From positions 186,001 to 250,000 of the forward strand of contig NZ_MWFK01000002.1 in the NCBI RefSeq assembly GCF_002078175.1: a DNA stretch of 64,000 nt, written 5' to 3'. The translations under genes were made by a program, and so were the position numbers. The DNA is from Streptomyces sp. M41(2017) (GTDB taxonomy: Bacteria; Actinomycetota; Actinomycetes; Streptomycetales; Streptomycetaceae). Below, piece by piece: positions 14,695 to 24,388 of the stretch (positions are counted from its first letter, which is position 1; every line of letters starts with the position of its first letter). The notes beneath the pieces are model-generated. The model worked only from the letters and a program-made list of their open reading frames with translations. It made no database searches and was not told the DNA's origin.

Positions 14695-16977
14695 GTGACG
14701 GGCAAGAAGAAGAATCCCGTGGCAGCAGCGGCCGACAAGGTCGCCGAGAAAGTCCAGGAGATCGCGCATCCCGGTAACGAGATCCCTGGCGCGCCGGGCC
14801 CGGTTCCGCCGCCGGTGGATGAGCCGACAGAACCGGCCGGACCGCTGCCGCCGAAGCCCGATCAGCGAGGTCCGGACACGTACAGCCCGACCGGTCAAAA
14901 GACCGGTGTCCCGCAGGCGGAAGTGGCGCAGGGCGGTGAGTTTCTGACCACCGCGCAGGGGGCGCGGCTGTACGAGACGGATCACTCGCTGAAGGGGGGC
15001 CCGCGCGGGCCGGTGCTGCTGCAGGACCACCACCTGCGCGAGAAGATCACGCATTTCGACCACGAACGGATCCCGGAGCGGGTCGTGCATGCCCGCGGCG
15101 CCGCAGCGCACGGCGTCTTTCAGGGGTACGGCACTGGGGAAGGGATCAGCAAGGCCGCATTCCTCGCCAAGGATGTAGAGACGCCGGTGTTCGTGCGGTT
15201 TTCCACCGTGCTGGGCTCGCGCGGCTCGGCGGACACGGTCCGGGACACCCGGGGCTTTGCGACGAAGTTTTACACCAGCGAGGGTGTCTTCGACCTGGTC
15301 GGCAACAACATCCCGGTGTTCTTCATCCAGGACGCGATCAAGTTCCCTGACGTCATCCACGCAGGCAAGCCGCATCCGGACCGCGAGATCCCGCAGGCCC
15401 AGAGCGCCCACGACACGTTCTGGGACTTCGTCACCCTGCACACCGAGGCCACCCACCACACGATGTGGAACATGTCCGACCGGGGCATCCCCCGTTCGTA
15501 CCGGATGATGGAGGGCTTCGGCGTCCACACCTTCCGCCTAGTGAACGCCGACGGCGCGACCACGCTGGTGAAGTTCCACTGGAAGCCGAAGCTGGGCGTG
15601 CATTCCCTTGTGTGGGAGGAGGCCCAGATCACCGCCGGTGTGGATCCGGACTTCCATCGACGGGACCTGGCAGATGCGATCGAGGCCGGCGCCTACCCAC
15701 AGTGGGAACTGGGCGTCCAGACCTTCCCGGATACCGATGCGCAGATGTTCGAGGGCATCGACCTGCTGGACCCGACCAAGATCGTTCCGGAGGAGTTGGC
15801 GCCGGTACAGCCCATCGGACTGCTCACGCTGAACGCCAACCCCTCGAACTACTTCGCCGAGACCGAACAGGTCGCCTTCCACGTCGGCCACCTCGTCCCG
15901 GGCATCGACGTCACCAACGACCCGCTGCTCCAAGGGCGGCTCTTCTCCTACCTCGACACCCAGATCAGCCGGCTCGGTGGCCCGAACTTCGGGCAGCTGC
16001 CGATCAACCGCACCCACGCACCGGTGAACGACATGCTCCGCGACGGCATGCACCAGACCGCCGTCCACCGTGGGGCCGCACCGTATCGGCCCAACTCCCT
16101 CGACGGCGGCTGCCCCTTCCTCGCCGGCGCGGACAACGGCGCCTACATCGAGGTGCCTGAGCCGTTGCCCGCCGCGGCAAAGGTGCGGGACGCGGCAGCC
16201 TCCTTCGACGATCACTTCTCCCAGCCGCGACTGTTCTGGTTGAGCATGACACCCACCGAACGCGAACACATCGTCGCCGCCTACACCTTCGAACTCAGCA
16301 AGTGCTGGGAAACGGCCATCAAGGAACGCGCGCTGAAGGTCCTTGCCAACGTCGACGCCGAACTCTGCGCCCTGGTCGCTGCCGGCCTCGGTCTGCCCGC
16401 ACCCGAGCCGACCGTGACACAGCCCGACCCCGTGCCCAGCCCAGCGCTCTCCCAGCTCGGCGGCACCTGGCCTCTGGACGGCAGGATCATCGGCATCATC
16501 ACTGAAGCCGACCAGGATCTGACGGACGTCCGCGCAGCCCGGCAGTCCGTCCTGGACGCCGGCATGGTGCCCCTGATCATCGCCCCCACCGGAGGATTCC
16601 TCGACCCCGAAGGCGAGCCCCTCACCGTCCAGCGGACGTTTGCCAACGCGCGCTCCACCGAGTTCGACGCTCTACTCCTCGCGGGCGCACCAGCGGTCGC
16701 AGCCGACGCCTATGGAGCCCGGGACGCCAAGGTGGACGACGATGTCGCCATGGCCGTGGGCATCGACTCGCGCCCGCTGCTCATGGTGATGGAGGCCTAC
16801 CGCCACGGAAAGGCCCTCGGGGCCTGGGGCGACGGCACGGAGGCGCTAGTGGCTGCCGGTATCGCGGCCGACTCCCCCGGCGTGGTCAGCGCGGACTCCG
16901 CCGCCGCCGTCCTAGAACAGCTCACCGACCTTCTGAGCAAGCACCGCGCCTGGGACCGTTTCGTCTCTTCCACCTGA
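14695..16977 (+). CDS. katE: Large-subunit (HPII/KatE-type) monofunctional catalase
   Basis: 760 residues, start GTG with GGAG nine bases upstream. It disproportionates H2O2. An N-terminal Pro-rich extension (1-85) precedes the catalase core; the distal His is H132 in VVHARG, and the proximal haem Tyr is about Y419 in RLFSYLDTQ. After residue ~590 comes the flavodoxin/class I amidotransferase-like C-terminal domain (IIGIITEADQDLTDVRAARQ) that defines large-subunit clade 2 catalases. Length fits HPII enzymes (about 750). A perfect SigB-type promoter lies upstream, consistent with stress and stationary-phase expression. No regulator adjoins it; the divergent neighbour is the HemK-like operon. 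Confidence 0.97.
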   Translation: MTGKKKNPVAAAADKVAEKVQEIAHPGNEIPGAPGPVPPPVDEPTEPAGPLPPKPDQRGPDTYSPTGQKTGVPQAEVAQGGEFLTTAQGARLYETDHSLKGGPRGPVLLQDHHLREKITHFDHERIPERVVHARGAAAHGVFQGYGTGEGISKAAFLAKDVETPVFVRFSTVLGSRGSADTVRDTRGFATKFYTSEGVFDLVGNNIPVFFIQDAIKFPDVIHAGKPHPDREIPQAQSAHDTFWDFVTLHTEATHHTMWNMSDRGIPRSYRMMEGFGVHTFRLVNADGATTLVKFHWKPKLGVHSLVWEEAQITAGVDPDFHRRDLADAIEAGAYPQWELGVQTFPDTDAQMFEGIDLLDPTKIVPEELAPVQPIGLLTLNANPSNYFAETEQVAFHVGHLVPGIDVTNDPLLQGRLFSYLDTQISRLGGPNFGQLPINRTHAPVNDMLRDGMHQTAVHRGAAPYRPNSLDGGCPFLAGADNGAYIEVPEPLPAAAKVRDAAASFDDHFSQPRLFWLSMTPTEREHIVAAYTFELSKCWETAIKERALKVLANVDAELCALVAAGLGLPAPEPTVTQPDPVPSPALSQLGGTWPLDGRIIGIITEADQDLTDVRAARQSVLDAGMVPLIIAPTGGFLDPEGEPLTVQRTFANARSTEFDALLLAGAPAVAADAYGARDAKVDDDVAMAVGIDSRPLLMVMEAYRHGKALGAWGDGTEALVAAGIAADSPGVVSADSAAAVLEQLTDLLSKHRAWDRFVSST

Positions 16978-17336
16978 CCCGCCCTGACGCTGCCCGCTGC
17001 ACGGTCAGGCCCAGGCCGGCCATGAGTCCCTTGCTGCTTGCCGCTCGTGGCGTTCGATCCCAACCGGATGATGCGCACACTCGAACGAGCGGGGAAGGCC
17101 ACGGCGGCCGTATCTCTGCGAGCGGGCGCCAAGGTGGCGAGGGATGGCGGTTGCGCGCTCTGGTGAGTCCGGCTCGCCATGGTGCGCGGCGTCCGTCCTC
17201 ATCTGAGCAGCCGCGAAGCAAGATACACCGAGGAGCAGCATGCCCGCGTCAGCGTATGGGCGTGCCCGGCGAACGTCGGGCCGCCTACGCCTGCGCGGTG
17301 TTGGCGCCAAACGCTGCACCGCCGTGCGGCACTGGT
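16978..17336. other. Spacer downstream of katE
   Basis: About 360 bases without a recognisable gene on either strand. The open minus-strand frame here lacks family motifs and overlaps the short gene downstream, and I judge it to be chance. Confidence 0.35.
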
Positions 17337-17477
17337 TCAGTGCCAGTAGCTGGGTGTGTTCCCGCCGGGTTGCTGCCACGCCCACACGACCAGCGCAACT
17401 ACGGCGGCGATGGTGACCACAGCCACGAGGTTGCAGCCGAGGCCGCCGAGCCTGTTCCGTTGAGTGAGGTCGTCCAC
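17337..17477 (-). CDS. Possible 46-residue single-helix membrane protein
   Basis: A minus-strand GTG frame starts at 17477 and ends at 17337. It reads VDDLTQRNRLGGLGCNLVAV, a continuing hydrophobic run to about residue 33 (TIAAVVALVVWAWQ), and a short polar tail. The N-in, charged-then-hydrophobic layout is that of a small single-pass membrane protein. A GGGGGA precedes the GTG at a usable distance. No homologue is recognised. Confidence 0.4.
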   Translation of the reverse strand: MDDLTQRNRLGGLGCNLVAVVTIAAVVALVVWAWQQPGGNTPSYWH

Positions 17478-17960
17478 AGGTCCCCCAAGGAGTCGAGACA
17501 GCTCTTCGTCCGAGCGTCACCGGCATCGAGGTTGCGGGGCAAGATCGCGTGCCTGGATCTCCTTCTCTCCCTGCCTCCGCACGGAGATGCGCCTTTGAGG
17601 AAACCGCAGGCCGCCGAGCCTTAGTTCACGTCGCGGCCACGGCTCCTGGCCCCCCGTTACCCTTTTCGTGGTTCCGCAATGGGGCCTCCGGCCTTCGGGT
17701 CCGGCATGACTTCCCCCTCCTGTTGTTGATGATCCGGGGGGTGGTTTCACCGGGCCCGGAGGCATCGACGGACCTCTGACGAGGGGCTTGAGCACCGGCT
17801 TCAACCGAGCCGGAAGAGCTCTCCGTAACGTGGATGTGGCAGCTCGATGCCCAGGCAAGGCCGGACGAAGATAGGCCCCCCGCGGCCGGCGAACCTGCGC
17901 GGCCCCCACCGCCGTCGCCTGCATCCGGTGAGTGTCAGACCCGACGGCGATACTCACCTC
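17478..17960. other. Spacer without recognised genes
   Basis: No family match. A 402-codon minus-strand open frame crosses the region but is Arg/Pro-rich with no ribosome site, and is a by-product of high GC. Confidence 0.35.
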
Positions 17961-18155
17961 ATGGCGATTACGATGACCAGCTACGGAATCCGCTGGACCG
18001 ACCCCGACGGCGTGCCCCGCGCAGCCGGCGTCTCGTACGACAAGGCCAGCGCCAAGGACCGCAAGACGCGACTGACCGCGGAGAAGTGCCGCGATATTGA
18101 GATCGTGCCGGTCAAGCCCGGCGACCGGCTCCAGCCTGAGCTGACAGCCGCATAG
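17961..18155 (+). CDS. Small hypothetical protein
   Basis: 64 residues. MAITMTSYGIRWTDPDGVPR, then SYDKASAKDRKTRLTAEKC and an I-E-I-V-x-V-K-P-G-D ending form a regular alpha/beta pattern and look like a small protein repeatedly seen in Streptomyces. No strong ribosome site precedes 17961; the Met at 17973 is an alternative start. No function known. Confidence 0.5.
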   Translation: MAITMTSYGIRWTDPDGVPRAAGVSYDKASAKDRKTRLTAEKCRDIEIVPVKPGDRLQPELTAA

Positions 18156-18723
18156 CCTCCCGTGGGGGGCCGGGAGGAGCGGCGGGCGCCCGACCACGGC
18201 GACGCGGCGGGGCCCGAGCGGCTTCCGTCCCGGGGACGTCAGGAAAACCGCATCACCACCATGCACCCCTTCCAGCCAGCGCGATAGATCACGGCCGGAA
18301 AAAGGCGCCCGTCGAGCGCTCAGACGCCCGCTCCCCAGGGGGGAGCTGGGCGCCTGTGTGCGCAGGCGTGGTGAGCAGCCCGGCCTCAGGGTGTGCACGC
18401 GAGGGAGGCCGGGCGTTACTGAGCCCCCTGACCAGGCAGTGGAAATCAGGTACTCAGCTCTCGCATCCAGGTTCACGGCCGGGGACGCGAGCGACATCCT
18501 GCTCAACGACGCCCGACGCGCCGGGACACGACAACCGGGCCCACCACTGCTCGGCAACACACCGGCTCGGCAACGCCCCAGCTCAACATGCCCTGTGCGG
18601 GGGCTGCGGGAGGTGTGACGAGATGCTTTTGAGGGTGTTCGGGTGGTTCGGCGCTGCTGGTGCAACCGTGTCGGGGCGGGCCGCCTCCTGGACATCAACA
18701 GAGCGTCGGATGCTGGAGGATGC
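18156..18723. other. Gene-free region containing a strong hairpin
   Basis: Around 570 bases without a supported gene. It holds the stem-loop at 18325-18352 and the ribosome site (GGAGG) of the next gene at its right end. Confidence 0.4.
18325..18352 (+). terminator. Candidate terminator hairpin
   Basis: CGCCCGCTCCCC (18325-18336) pairs with GGGGAGCTGGGCG (18340-18352) with one bulged base and a short loop. No U-tract follows, as is common in streptomycetes. It lies 170 bases after the small gene ending at 18155, so the link to that transcript is uncertain. Confidence 0.4.
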
Positions 18724-19095
18724 ATGCAGGAGTGGCAGTACTCACCGACCGACTCGACGTTGCCCGAGCTGGCGCTGGATCCCTACCGCTGCGGATTCGA
18801 CGCGCACACGACCGGGAGCGGCGTAGAGACAGGAGAACCCTGGGGGGACGAGGACTGGCGGGTCCCAGCCCAAGCACGGCCCGCCGAACAGCAGGCGTCG
18901 TGGCCCGCACCAGACCCCGGCCAACGACTGCCCTTCGTGATGGCCGCGCACGACCGGCGCCGCCTGGAACTGCAGGCCACACTCATCCGGGCGGGAGTTG
19001 CGCCCGCGCCCGGAGACCTGCACGCCGTGGAAGCGCTGAGCGCCCTCGACGACGTCGTCAACGACGCCCTCCAGCGATGGATCACGCCGCACTGA
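18724..19095 (+). CDS. Hypothetical protein
   Basis: 123 residues from the ATG at 18724, with GGAGG four bases upstream. The N-terminal half is polar and acidic (YSPTDSTLPELALDPYRCGF); the C-terminal half is helical (MAAHDRRRLELQATLIRAGV, then LHAVEALSALDDVVNDALQRW). The codon pattern and ribosome site support a real gene. No family recognised, no signal peptide or membrane helix. It lies just upstream of the decayed helicase. Confidence 0.55.
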   Translation: MQEWQYSPTDSTLPELALDPYRCGFDAHTTGSGVETGEPWGDEDWRVPAQARPAEQQASWPAPDPGQRLPFVMAAHDRRRLELQATLIRAGVAPAPGDLHAVEALSALDDVVNDALQRWITPH

Positions 19096-19211
19096 GCCCG
19101 GGCTCCCTCCAGTTGGTGCCCGGACCGGCCTCCGGAAGCGCGCAGCCATCGTCGGCTTGTGTTCCCGCTGCGACCCACTGACCGCAGCACGTTGTCCCTG
19201 ACGAGCGATCA

Positions 19212-20849
19212 GTGAGTATTCGCTGTGCAAGCCCCTGCGAAACCGCATCTGGGGCTGGTCTGCCCGTATGGAGCCTGATGATGGTGAACGAGGCGCACCG
19301 TACGAGTGGGGATGGTCTGAAGCCGTGGGCTGCCGTTCACGACCAGGCGCAGCTGCCAGCGGAGCGTCGGTTGTATATGACGGCGACGGTGCGGGTGTGG
19401 GAGGCAGAGGGTGAGCGGCCGCGGTTGGTGGCGTCGATGGAGGACGGCTCTCCCGTGTTCGGGCCGGTCGCCTACAAGCTGACCCTGTCGGAGGCCATCA
19501 GTGTGGCGCCCTATCAGGTGCTGTGCCTCGACATTGGTGACCCGGATCTGTACGCGGCGCTGACCAGTGAGGACACGGGTTCGGATGCGGTGCGTGGGGC
19601 GCGCCTGGCGGCCGTGCAGACGGGGTTGATGCACGCGGCGGTGGAGGAACGCGTCCCGAGGCTGCTGAGCTTTCACAGTCGGGTGGGTGAGGCGGCGTCG
19701 GTGCCGGCGGTCGCGGCCCGGCTCGCCGAGGAAGAGCCGGACGTCTACCCGGCGGCGGGACAGGTGTGGGCGGACTGGTTGTACGGCTAGCACGCCCCCG
19801 GCCATCGCCGGGCGGTGCTGGACGAATTCGCCTCCGATTACCTTGGCGGTCCCGGATTGGGCCGAGATGTGCGTGCGGAGTTTCGTGTTCTTTCGTCTGT
19901 TCGTGTTCTCGGTGAAGGGGTTGATACTGCCGAGTGTGATGCAGTTCTTTTCTCGGACGCGCGCGGTTCAATGGTCGATACCGTGGGTGCAGGTGCCGTT
20001 CACGTACGTCACGCCGGAGGACTGGGATCAGTGGGAACGCATCCGCTGGGGGCGTGGATCGCGGACCAGCGGCGCTACTACACGGCCGGAACACTGGAGG
20101 CCTCGAGGGTCGCGGAATTGGAGAAGCTCGGGATGGTGTGGTCGGTGCACCCCTCCGCGTGGGATGCCGGCCTGGACGTCGCCCGCTCGTACGCGGCGGT
20201 GCACGGCCATTTCTTGCCCGCCGCTTCGGTGGTGTGGGAGTCGATTCCGCTTGGGGTGTGGGCCAAGAAAAACCGTGCAGCAGCCCGCAAGGCGACTGAG
20301 AACGCCGAACGGCGTGCAGCTGGGGATACGGGCCTCTCTTACTCCGGTGAGCTGCCTGAGAGCCGTATGGAAGCTCTGGCCGATGTCGATCCCGGGTGGT
20401 GTCCAGCGTGGGAGATCGGTTGGCAGCGCAGCTACCGGCTCGCTCTCGCCCACGTCCGGGCCTGAGGTGAACTCCCGGACAGGGCTGGGGAGCTGGTCGT
20501 GCAGGGCGGGGACCTGGGCGCGTGGGTCGCCGGGCAACGGGTCGGCTGGGAGCGGCTGATGCCGGAGCAGCGGTTCCTGCTGGAATCGATCGGCGTGGAG
20601 GCACCGGCTGGAGACGAGGCGGTGAGGTCGGTGCGGCGGACGCAGGGCGACCCGTGGGCGGTCAACGTCGCCGCGGCCCGCCAGTTCCACGCCCGTGAGG
20701 GACACCTGCGGGCGCCTAGGAAGGCTGTCGAGGACGTCGACGGCGAGCAGATCAAGCTCGGAGCCTTCCTCGACAACGCCCGCCGCAGAGCGGCAAAGCT
20801 GAGCGAGCAGCGGCGGGCCGAACTCGATGACCTCGGCCTGCGCTGGTAG
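19212..20849 (+). pseudogene. DEAH-type helicase with helicase-associated domains, decayed
   Basis: Remnant of the large Streptomyces DEAD/DEAH helicase carrying C-terminal helicase-associated (HA) repeats. The fragment opens at motif II, here N-E-A-H instead of D-E-A-H (MMVNEAHRTSG), then YMTATVRVWEAEG (motif III) and the second RecA domain (VLGEGVDTAECDAVLFSDAR, motif V). It then jumps to HA repeats (GVWAKKNRAAARKATENAE and NVAAARQFHAREGHLRAPRK), so part of the core between about 19990 and 20030 has been deleted. Two stops, TAG 19788-19790 (probably from GAG) and TGA 20463-20465, interrupt one continuous frame; protein-like sequence resumes in the same frame after each. Motif I is absent. 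Not functional. Confidence 0.85.
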
Positions 20850-20861
20850 CTCGAGGAAGCG

Positions 20862-21101
20862 ATGCGTTCGCAAGCCGTGGTGGACCAGGCCGTCGGCGTC
20901 ATCCTGGCCGTGGCACATCTGACGCCCGAGCAGGGCCGGGATGTGCTGTGCGTCGTCTCGGAGGAGACCGGTATCAAGCTCGGGCACGTGGCGGACCTGA
21001 TCGTCGGTTGGGCCCGCAGCGGGCAGCTTTGCTCCGACATTCGCATCGAGCTCGATCAGCAGCTTCTGCGGCACGCACCGCGCGAGTCGGCCGGCGAATG
21101 A
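20862..21101 (+). CDS. ANTAR domain fragment
   Basis: 79 residues starting MRSQAVVDQAVGVILAVAHL, then LTPEQGRDVLCVVSEETGI and W-A-R-S-G-Q-L-C-S-D-I-R, a full ANTAR three-helix bundle. The N-terminal coiled-coil seen in related Streptomyces ANTAR proteins (E-N-A-Q-L-Q type) is missing. The frame is continuous with the helicase remnant across its terminal TAG, so this looks like a truncated gene joined by deletion. A weak GAGGAAGCG precedes the ATG, so expression of a minimal ANTAR protein is possible. Confidence 0.6.
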   Translation: MRSQAVVDQAVGVILAVAHLTPEQGRDVLCVVSEETGIKLGHVADLIVGWARSGQLCSDIRIELDQQLLRHAPRESAGE

Positions 21102-21232
21102 GCCGCGCCGGGTCGCACCCCACGGGCCTGCACGGCTGCCGTTGCCGAGCAGCCCGGCCGGTGTCGATCCCGGCCGGGGCTCTGGATGCGCGTGGTCGCG
21201 AAGGGGCAGCAGCCAATCGGTGCTGGGCCGGT

Positions 21233-22018
21233 TCAGTTGGCGCGGAGAGTCCTGACTCCGTTGGCTTCGAAGTCGTAGATGCTCCGGTTGATCCGCAGGC
21301 CGTCGATGGCGCCGGCCCACAGGTTGTCGCGGCCCTTGCCTACGGCGGCGGTGTAGATGGTCGGAGCCGATCCGCCGTCGTTGAGGGCGGTCTTCAGCTG
21401 GGCGAAGGTGCACGGGGTGCTCTGGTTGCAGCCGGTCGCGGTGCCCGCCGCACCCGTGAGGAACCACCTGCCGGTGGTGGTGGCGTCCAGGTAGGGACTC
21501 CAGCGGTCCGTCACCGGGGAGGCCGGCGGCGACCACACCATTGACGAGTAGGTGGTGGCGGGTGCCGCGGTGAGGCGCGGGTTGATCTCGAACCTGATGT
21601 TGGGCATGTTCCCGGGGCCGCCGTGCGAGGTGTTCTCGCCGGTCTGGAAGACGTGGAAGCCGATCTTGGTCAGCCCCAGTACCGGGTTGCCGTAGAAGTC
21701 GACCTCGTTGCCGAAGTCGACCTTCTCACTGGACGGCGTGAGGGAGGTGGAGTTGTCCGCCACCTCGATGCCGAGGCTGCCCGTTCCATACGGCGGCCTG
21801 GCCGACGGACCCGTGACGCCGAAGGAACCGAACGGGCCGTTCCTCAGGGCGGCGACGGGTGAGCCGATCGTGTTGCGGGTGATCACTCCCCAGTGGTCCG
21901 AACCGCCTTGGGTTCCGGGGGCGGACGACGCCGATCCCGGGACGGCCGAGACGGCGATCGCGGCCAGCGTCGTGACCCCCAGCGCCATCTTCCGCTTCAC
22001 GCCAGACAGAGACTTCAC
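21233..22018 (-). CDS. Secreted protein of unknown function
   Basis: 261 residues from the GTG at 22016-22018, with AAGGAG six bases upstream; the ATG 15 bases earlier lacks a site. The N-terminus is a Sec signal peptide: basic KSLSGVKRK, hydrophobic MALGVTTLAAIAVSAV, then a P-G-S-A-S-S-A cleavage region. The mature part is Gly/Ser/Thr/Asn-rich with a regular beta pattern (FGNEVDFYGNPVLGLTKIGF, SPYLDATTTGRWFLTGAAG) and two Cys (about 10 residues apart, C-N-Q-S-T-P-C) that may form a disulfide. It resembles secreted beta-sandwich or repetitive surface proteins, but I do not recognise a family. Monocistronic. Confidence 0.75.
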   Translation of the reverse strand: MKSLSGVKRKMALGVTTLAAIAVSAVPGSASSAPGTQGGSDHWGVITRNTIGSPVAALRNGPFGSFGVTGPSARPPYGTGSLGIEVADNSTSLTPSSEKVDFGNEVDFYGNPVLGLTKIGFHVFQTGENTSHGGPGNMPNIRFEINPRLTAAPATTYSSMVWSPPASPVTDRWSPYLDATTTGRWFLTGAAGTATGCNQSTPCTFAQLKTALNDGGSAPTIYTAAVGKGRDNLWAGAIDGLRINRSIYDFEANGVRTLRAN

Positions 22019-22458
22019 GTCTTGCTCCTTCATCGCGGTTGGTCGAAGCGCAGGATGGGCGCCTCGAGCCGGGCCCTGCGTACCGCCCGCCACGTAAGCA
22101 CTCTCCGCAGCGGCACCTGCCGCGGCGCGCATGGCATATGCCGCCGGTTAATCCGTACGGTGTAGGGGACACCGCGTCGCGCGGGCGGCAGGGGCGGCGT
22201 GCGCAGCCGCCGGCGGGGGTGGCAAAGCGACTGCGCACGGCAGAAGGCGCCCTGGGTGGGTGGGGCTCCTGGATCATCGTTGCGCAGGTCACAGGGGCTT
22301 TGTGCGTGCGTGTGCTGCTCAACGGCCGTCTGCCTGCGGCCAGTTCAAGGCTCCCTTTACAGCCCGGCTGGGGGCCGGGGTGGGGTGTCCTTGTCGGGGC
22401 GGCCGAAGAGGGCTTTGATGCGCAGTTGCGGCCGTCCGGCGGCGAGGCGGAAGGATCG

Positions 22459-23140
22459 TCAATCCCCAGCCCCGAGCGGGCCGCCGCAGGTCTTATAGGG
22501 CGGGAGCACGGGTTCGGGCTGCGCGGGCACGCGCGGCCCGCCCCAGCCCTCGTCAGCAGCCGCCCCCCGTTCCTCTCGCTCCCTCGCTTCCCGGGCCTGC
22601 TGGACTTTGTGGCGTTCCTCGTCACGGCGGCGCCAGGCACGGACGTCCTTGGGGTTGTCCAGGGCGTCGGTGAGGGTTTCCCAGCGGCGGTGTCCGCAGC
22701 GCCACCACACCGCGGCCAGCGGCCCAGATTCCTGGATGCGGTCGAGGGTGGTGAACAGGAGCGCGATGGCGTCGGCGTAGTCGTAGTAGCCGTCTGACCG
22801 TTCGCTGCCGTATCCGCCGAACCCCTTGTACGTGCCCGACCAGTGGTCCCGGGTGAGATCCAGCACCCGGTTCATCCGGTTCTTCAAAGCTTGCTCTCCC
22901 AGCCGGGTGCCGGGGTCGAACACCACGAGGATCGGCGGGTATCCGTCCCGGCCGGTCGGCGGGTAGTAGCTCTGCCACAGCGGGACGCCCTGACCCCCGT
23001 GGGCCACGGCGATCGAGAAGGTCCTTCACCTGCACGCGGAAGAACTCGCGGTAGCGGGCAGACCTGGCCGCCAGCACCTCGTCGCTCCGCTACCATTCGG
23101 TGCCTTTGAACGTGGCCTTGAAGTGGCCCTTGTCCCGGCG
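22459..23140 (-). pseudogene. Replication-relaxation family protein, broken
   Basis: Minus-strand remnant of the 'replication-relaxation' proteins found on Streptomyces plasmids and integrative elements. The intact C-terminal part runs from about 23010 to the stop at 22459 (PLWQSYYPPTGRDGYPPILV, then DPGTRLGEQALKNRMNRVLD, and the Cys pair ending K-T-C-G-G-P). Upstream the frame shifts at about 23010 (LDRR versus VAHG), and still further a TAG follows G-T-E-W (near 23092) where relatives have a second Trp. The N-terminal winged-helix region is gone. So at least one frameshift, one nonsense codon and a 5' deletion. Confidence 0.75.
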
Positions 23141-23560
23141 GGTGGCGTCTTGCGTCCGATCCTGGCCTCGACGAAACCCGGCTGCGGAGATGGTGGCCTG
23201 AGACTGCCGCCCGGGGCCCGGGGAGCGTAAATGCACGGCCTATTGGCCCGTCCACGGTCTCAGCCCCGGTGCCGTCAGGATTGGCGGTGCCCTGGTTACC
23301 GAGAGGCGGCGCATAGGGCCTCTTCGCGGGATCGAGGATCTGGACGGTGTAGCGACCGCTGGCTGCCGTCCGGTTGGGGCCGCCACCCGCGCCGGGGACC
23401 GGGGCAACGGGTGTGTTCGGCTGCGGGAGCAGGGCAGCCGGCTCATCCCAAGTGGGGCCGTTACGCGACGTGTGTGCGTGCAGTGGCGTGCTCGGTCTTC
23501 CGCGACCGATGCCCGAGCCGGGGCACGCCGGCCGACCAAGAGAACAGGCGGGCTCACCCG
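23141..23560 (-). pseudogene. C-terminal relic of a conjugal-element protein
   Basis: The minus strand reads LHAHTSRNGPTWDEPAALLP followed by a Pro/Gly-rich segment (VAPVPGAGGGPNRTAASGRY) and TVQILDPAKRPYAPP. This looks like the disordered tail of a transfer or ATPase protein that normally precedes the replication-relaxation gene in such elements. No catalytic domain remains. The assignment is by context and memory of similar tails only. Confidence 0.3.
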
Positions 23561-23613
23561 GGGGCAAGAGAGACAGCCCGCACTGCTATCGGTGCACGTA
23601 GGCGCGGCCACGT

Positions 23614-24388
23614 TCAGTGGCGCGCACGACGAGTCTTGCGGCGGGGGGGATTTCGGTGAGGGCGGGTCAGGGTGATCTGACGGACGAGTTGGTGAAAGCA
23701 CGTCAGGGCAGTAACGGGGGGGTAGGCCAACCACCGCCATGCCAGTGAGCGTCTTGTCGGCCTGGTTGACGCACAAGGCGACCGCGAAAGCTGAGAAGAG
23801 TACGACCACGACCCAGGAGTGTGCCGCGCGGCGCCGGTGAAGAGCGGCGCGTAGGACGGAGAGCGAGGCGACGAGCCACGGTCCGAACACCAAGAGCGGC
23901 CAGCAATGGGCGAGGTCATCGGCGACGGTCGGAGTGGCCACATGGCGCAGAGGGTCGTAGGAGACGACGGCGCCGAATACGCTGACCATGGCGACGATCA
24001 GTGCCGTGAGTGCTGCGAGGCTGATGCTGGCGACCTTCAGCCATGACCATCCTTGCGGAGGGCGGACCCGGCGTAGGCGTCGTCTACGGTGATCGTGGGA
24101 TCCCGTGCGGGGTCTGGGCACGGCAGTCGAGATGGTTGGTGGTTGCTCGACAGCGGTGCGCAATACCTCCGCCAGTTCGTCGTCGAGGGCCAGGGTGTGG
24201 TCGAAGACAATCGAGTCCAGCGGGCCATTCGACGCGCGTGGCGAGAATGCCTGTTGCGTGGGGCGGAAGAGATCGTGCGTGTTCACCAGCTGTTCGGGAT
24301 GCGATGCAGGGGGCCCCGGCTCGGTGGTGTACAAGTGCTCGTAAGGCGGGTCAGGATAAGGATTGAACTCTCCGCTCCGGTCATACAC
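23614..24388 (-). pseudogene. DUF2637 membrane protein, frameshifted
   Basis: Start GTG at 24388. The N-terminal cytoplasmic part (EFNPYPDPPYEHLYTTEPGP, then DSIVFDHTLALDDELAEVLR) precedes a basic linker and four hydrophobic segments (KVASISLAALTALIVAMVSV; ARCW-type PLLVFGPWLVASLSVLRAAL; HSWVVVVLFSAFAVALCV; MAVVGLPP), the DUF2637 layout of Streptomyces mobile elements. At a run of seven G (about 23715-23721 on the plus strand) the frame shifts; the expected end (VTALTCFHQLVRQITLTRP and on) follows in another frame to the stop at 23614. An extra base in the homopolymer explains it. A role in element maintenance or as a spacer-like membrane protein (Spd) is possible. Confidence 0.8.

Noticed and set aside
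17517..18725. 402-codon open frame on the minus strand
   Set aside because: Arg/Pro/Ser-rich, no ribosome site, no motif; overlaps clear intergenic features and is expected from high GC content.
20028..21536. 502-codon open frame on the minus strand
   Set aside because: Antisense to the helicase relic and the ANTAR fragment; its composition is the mirror of those genes.
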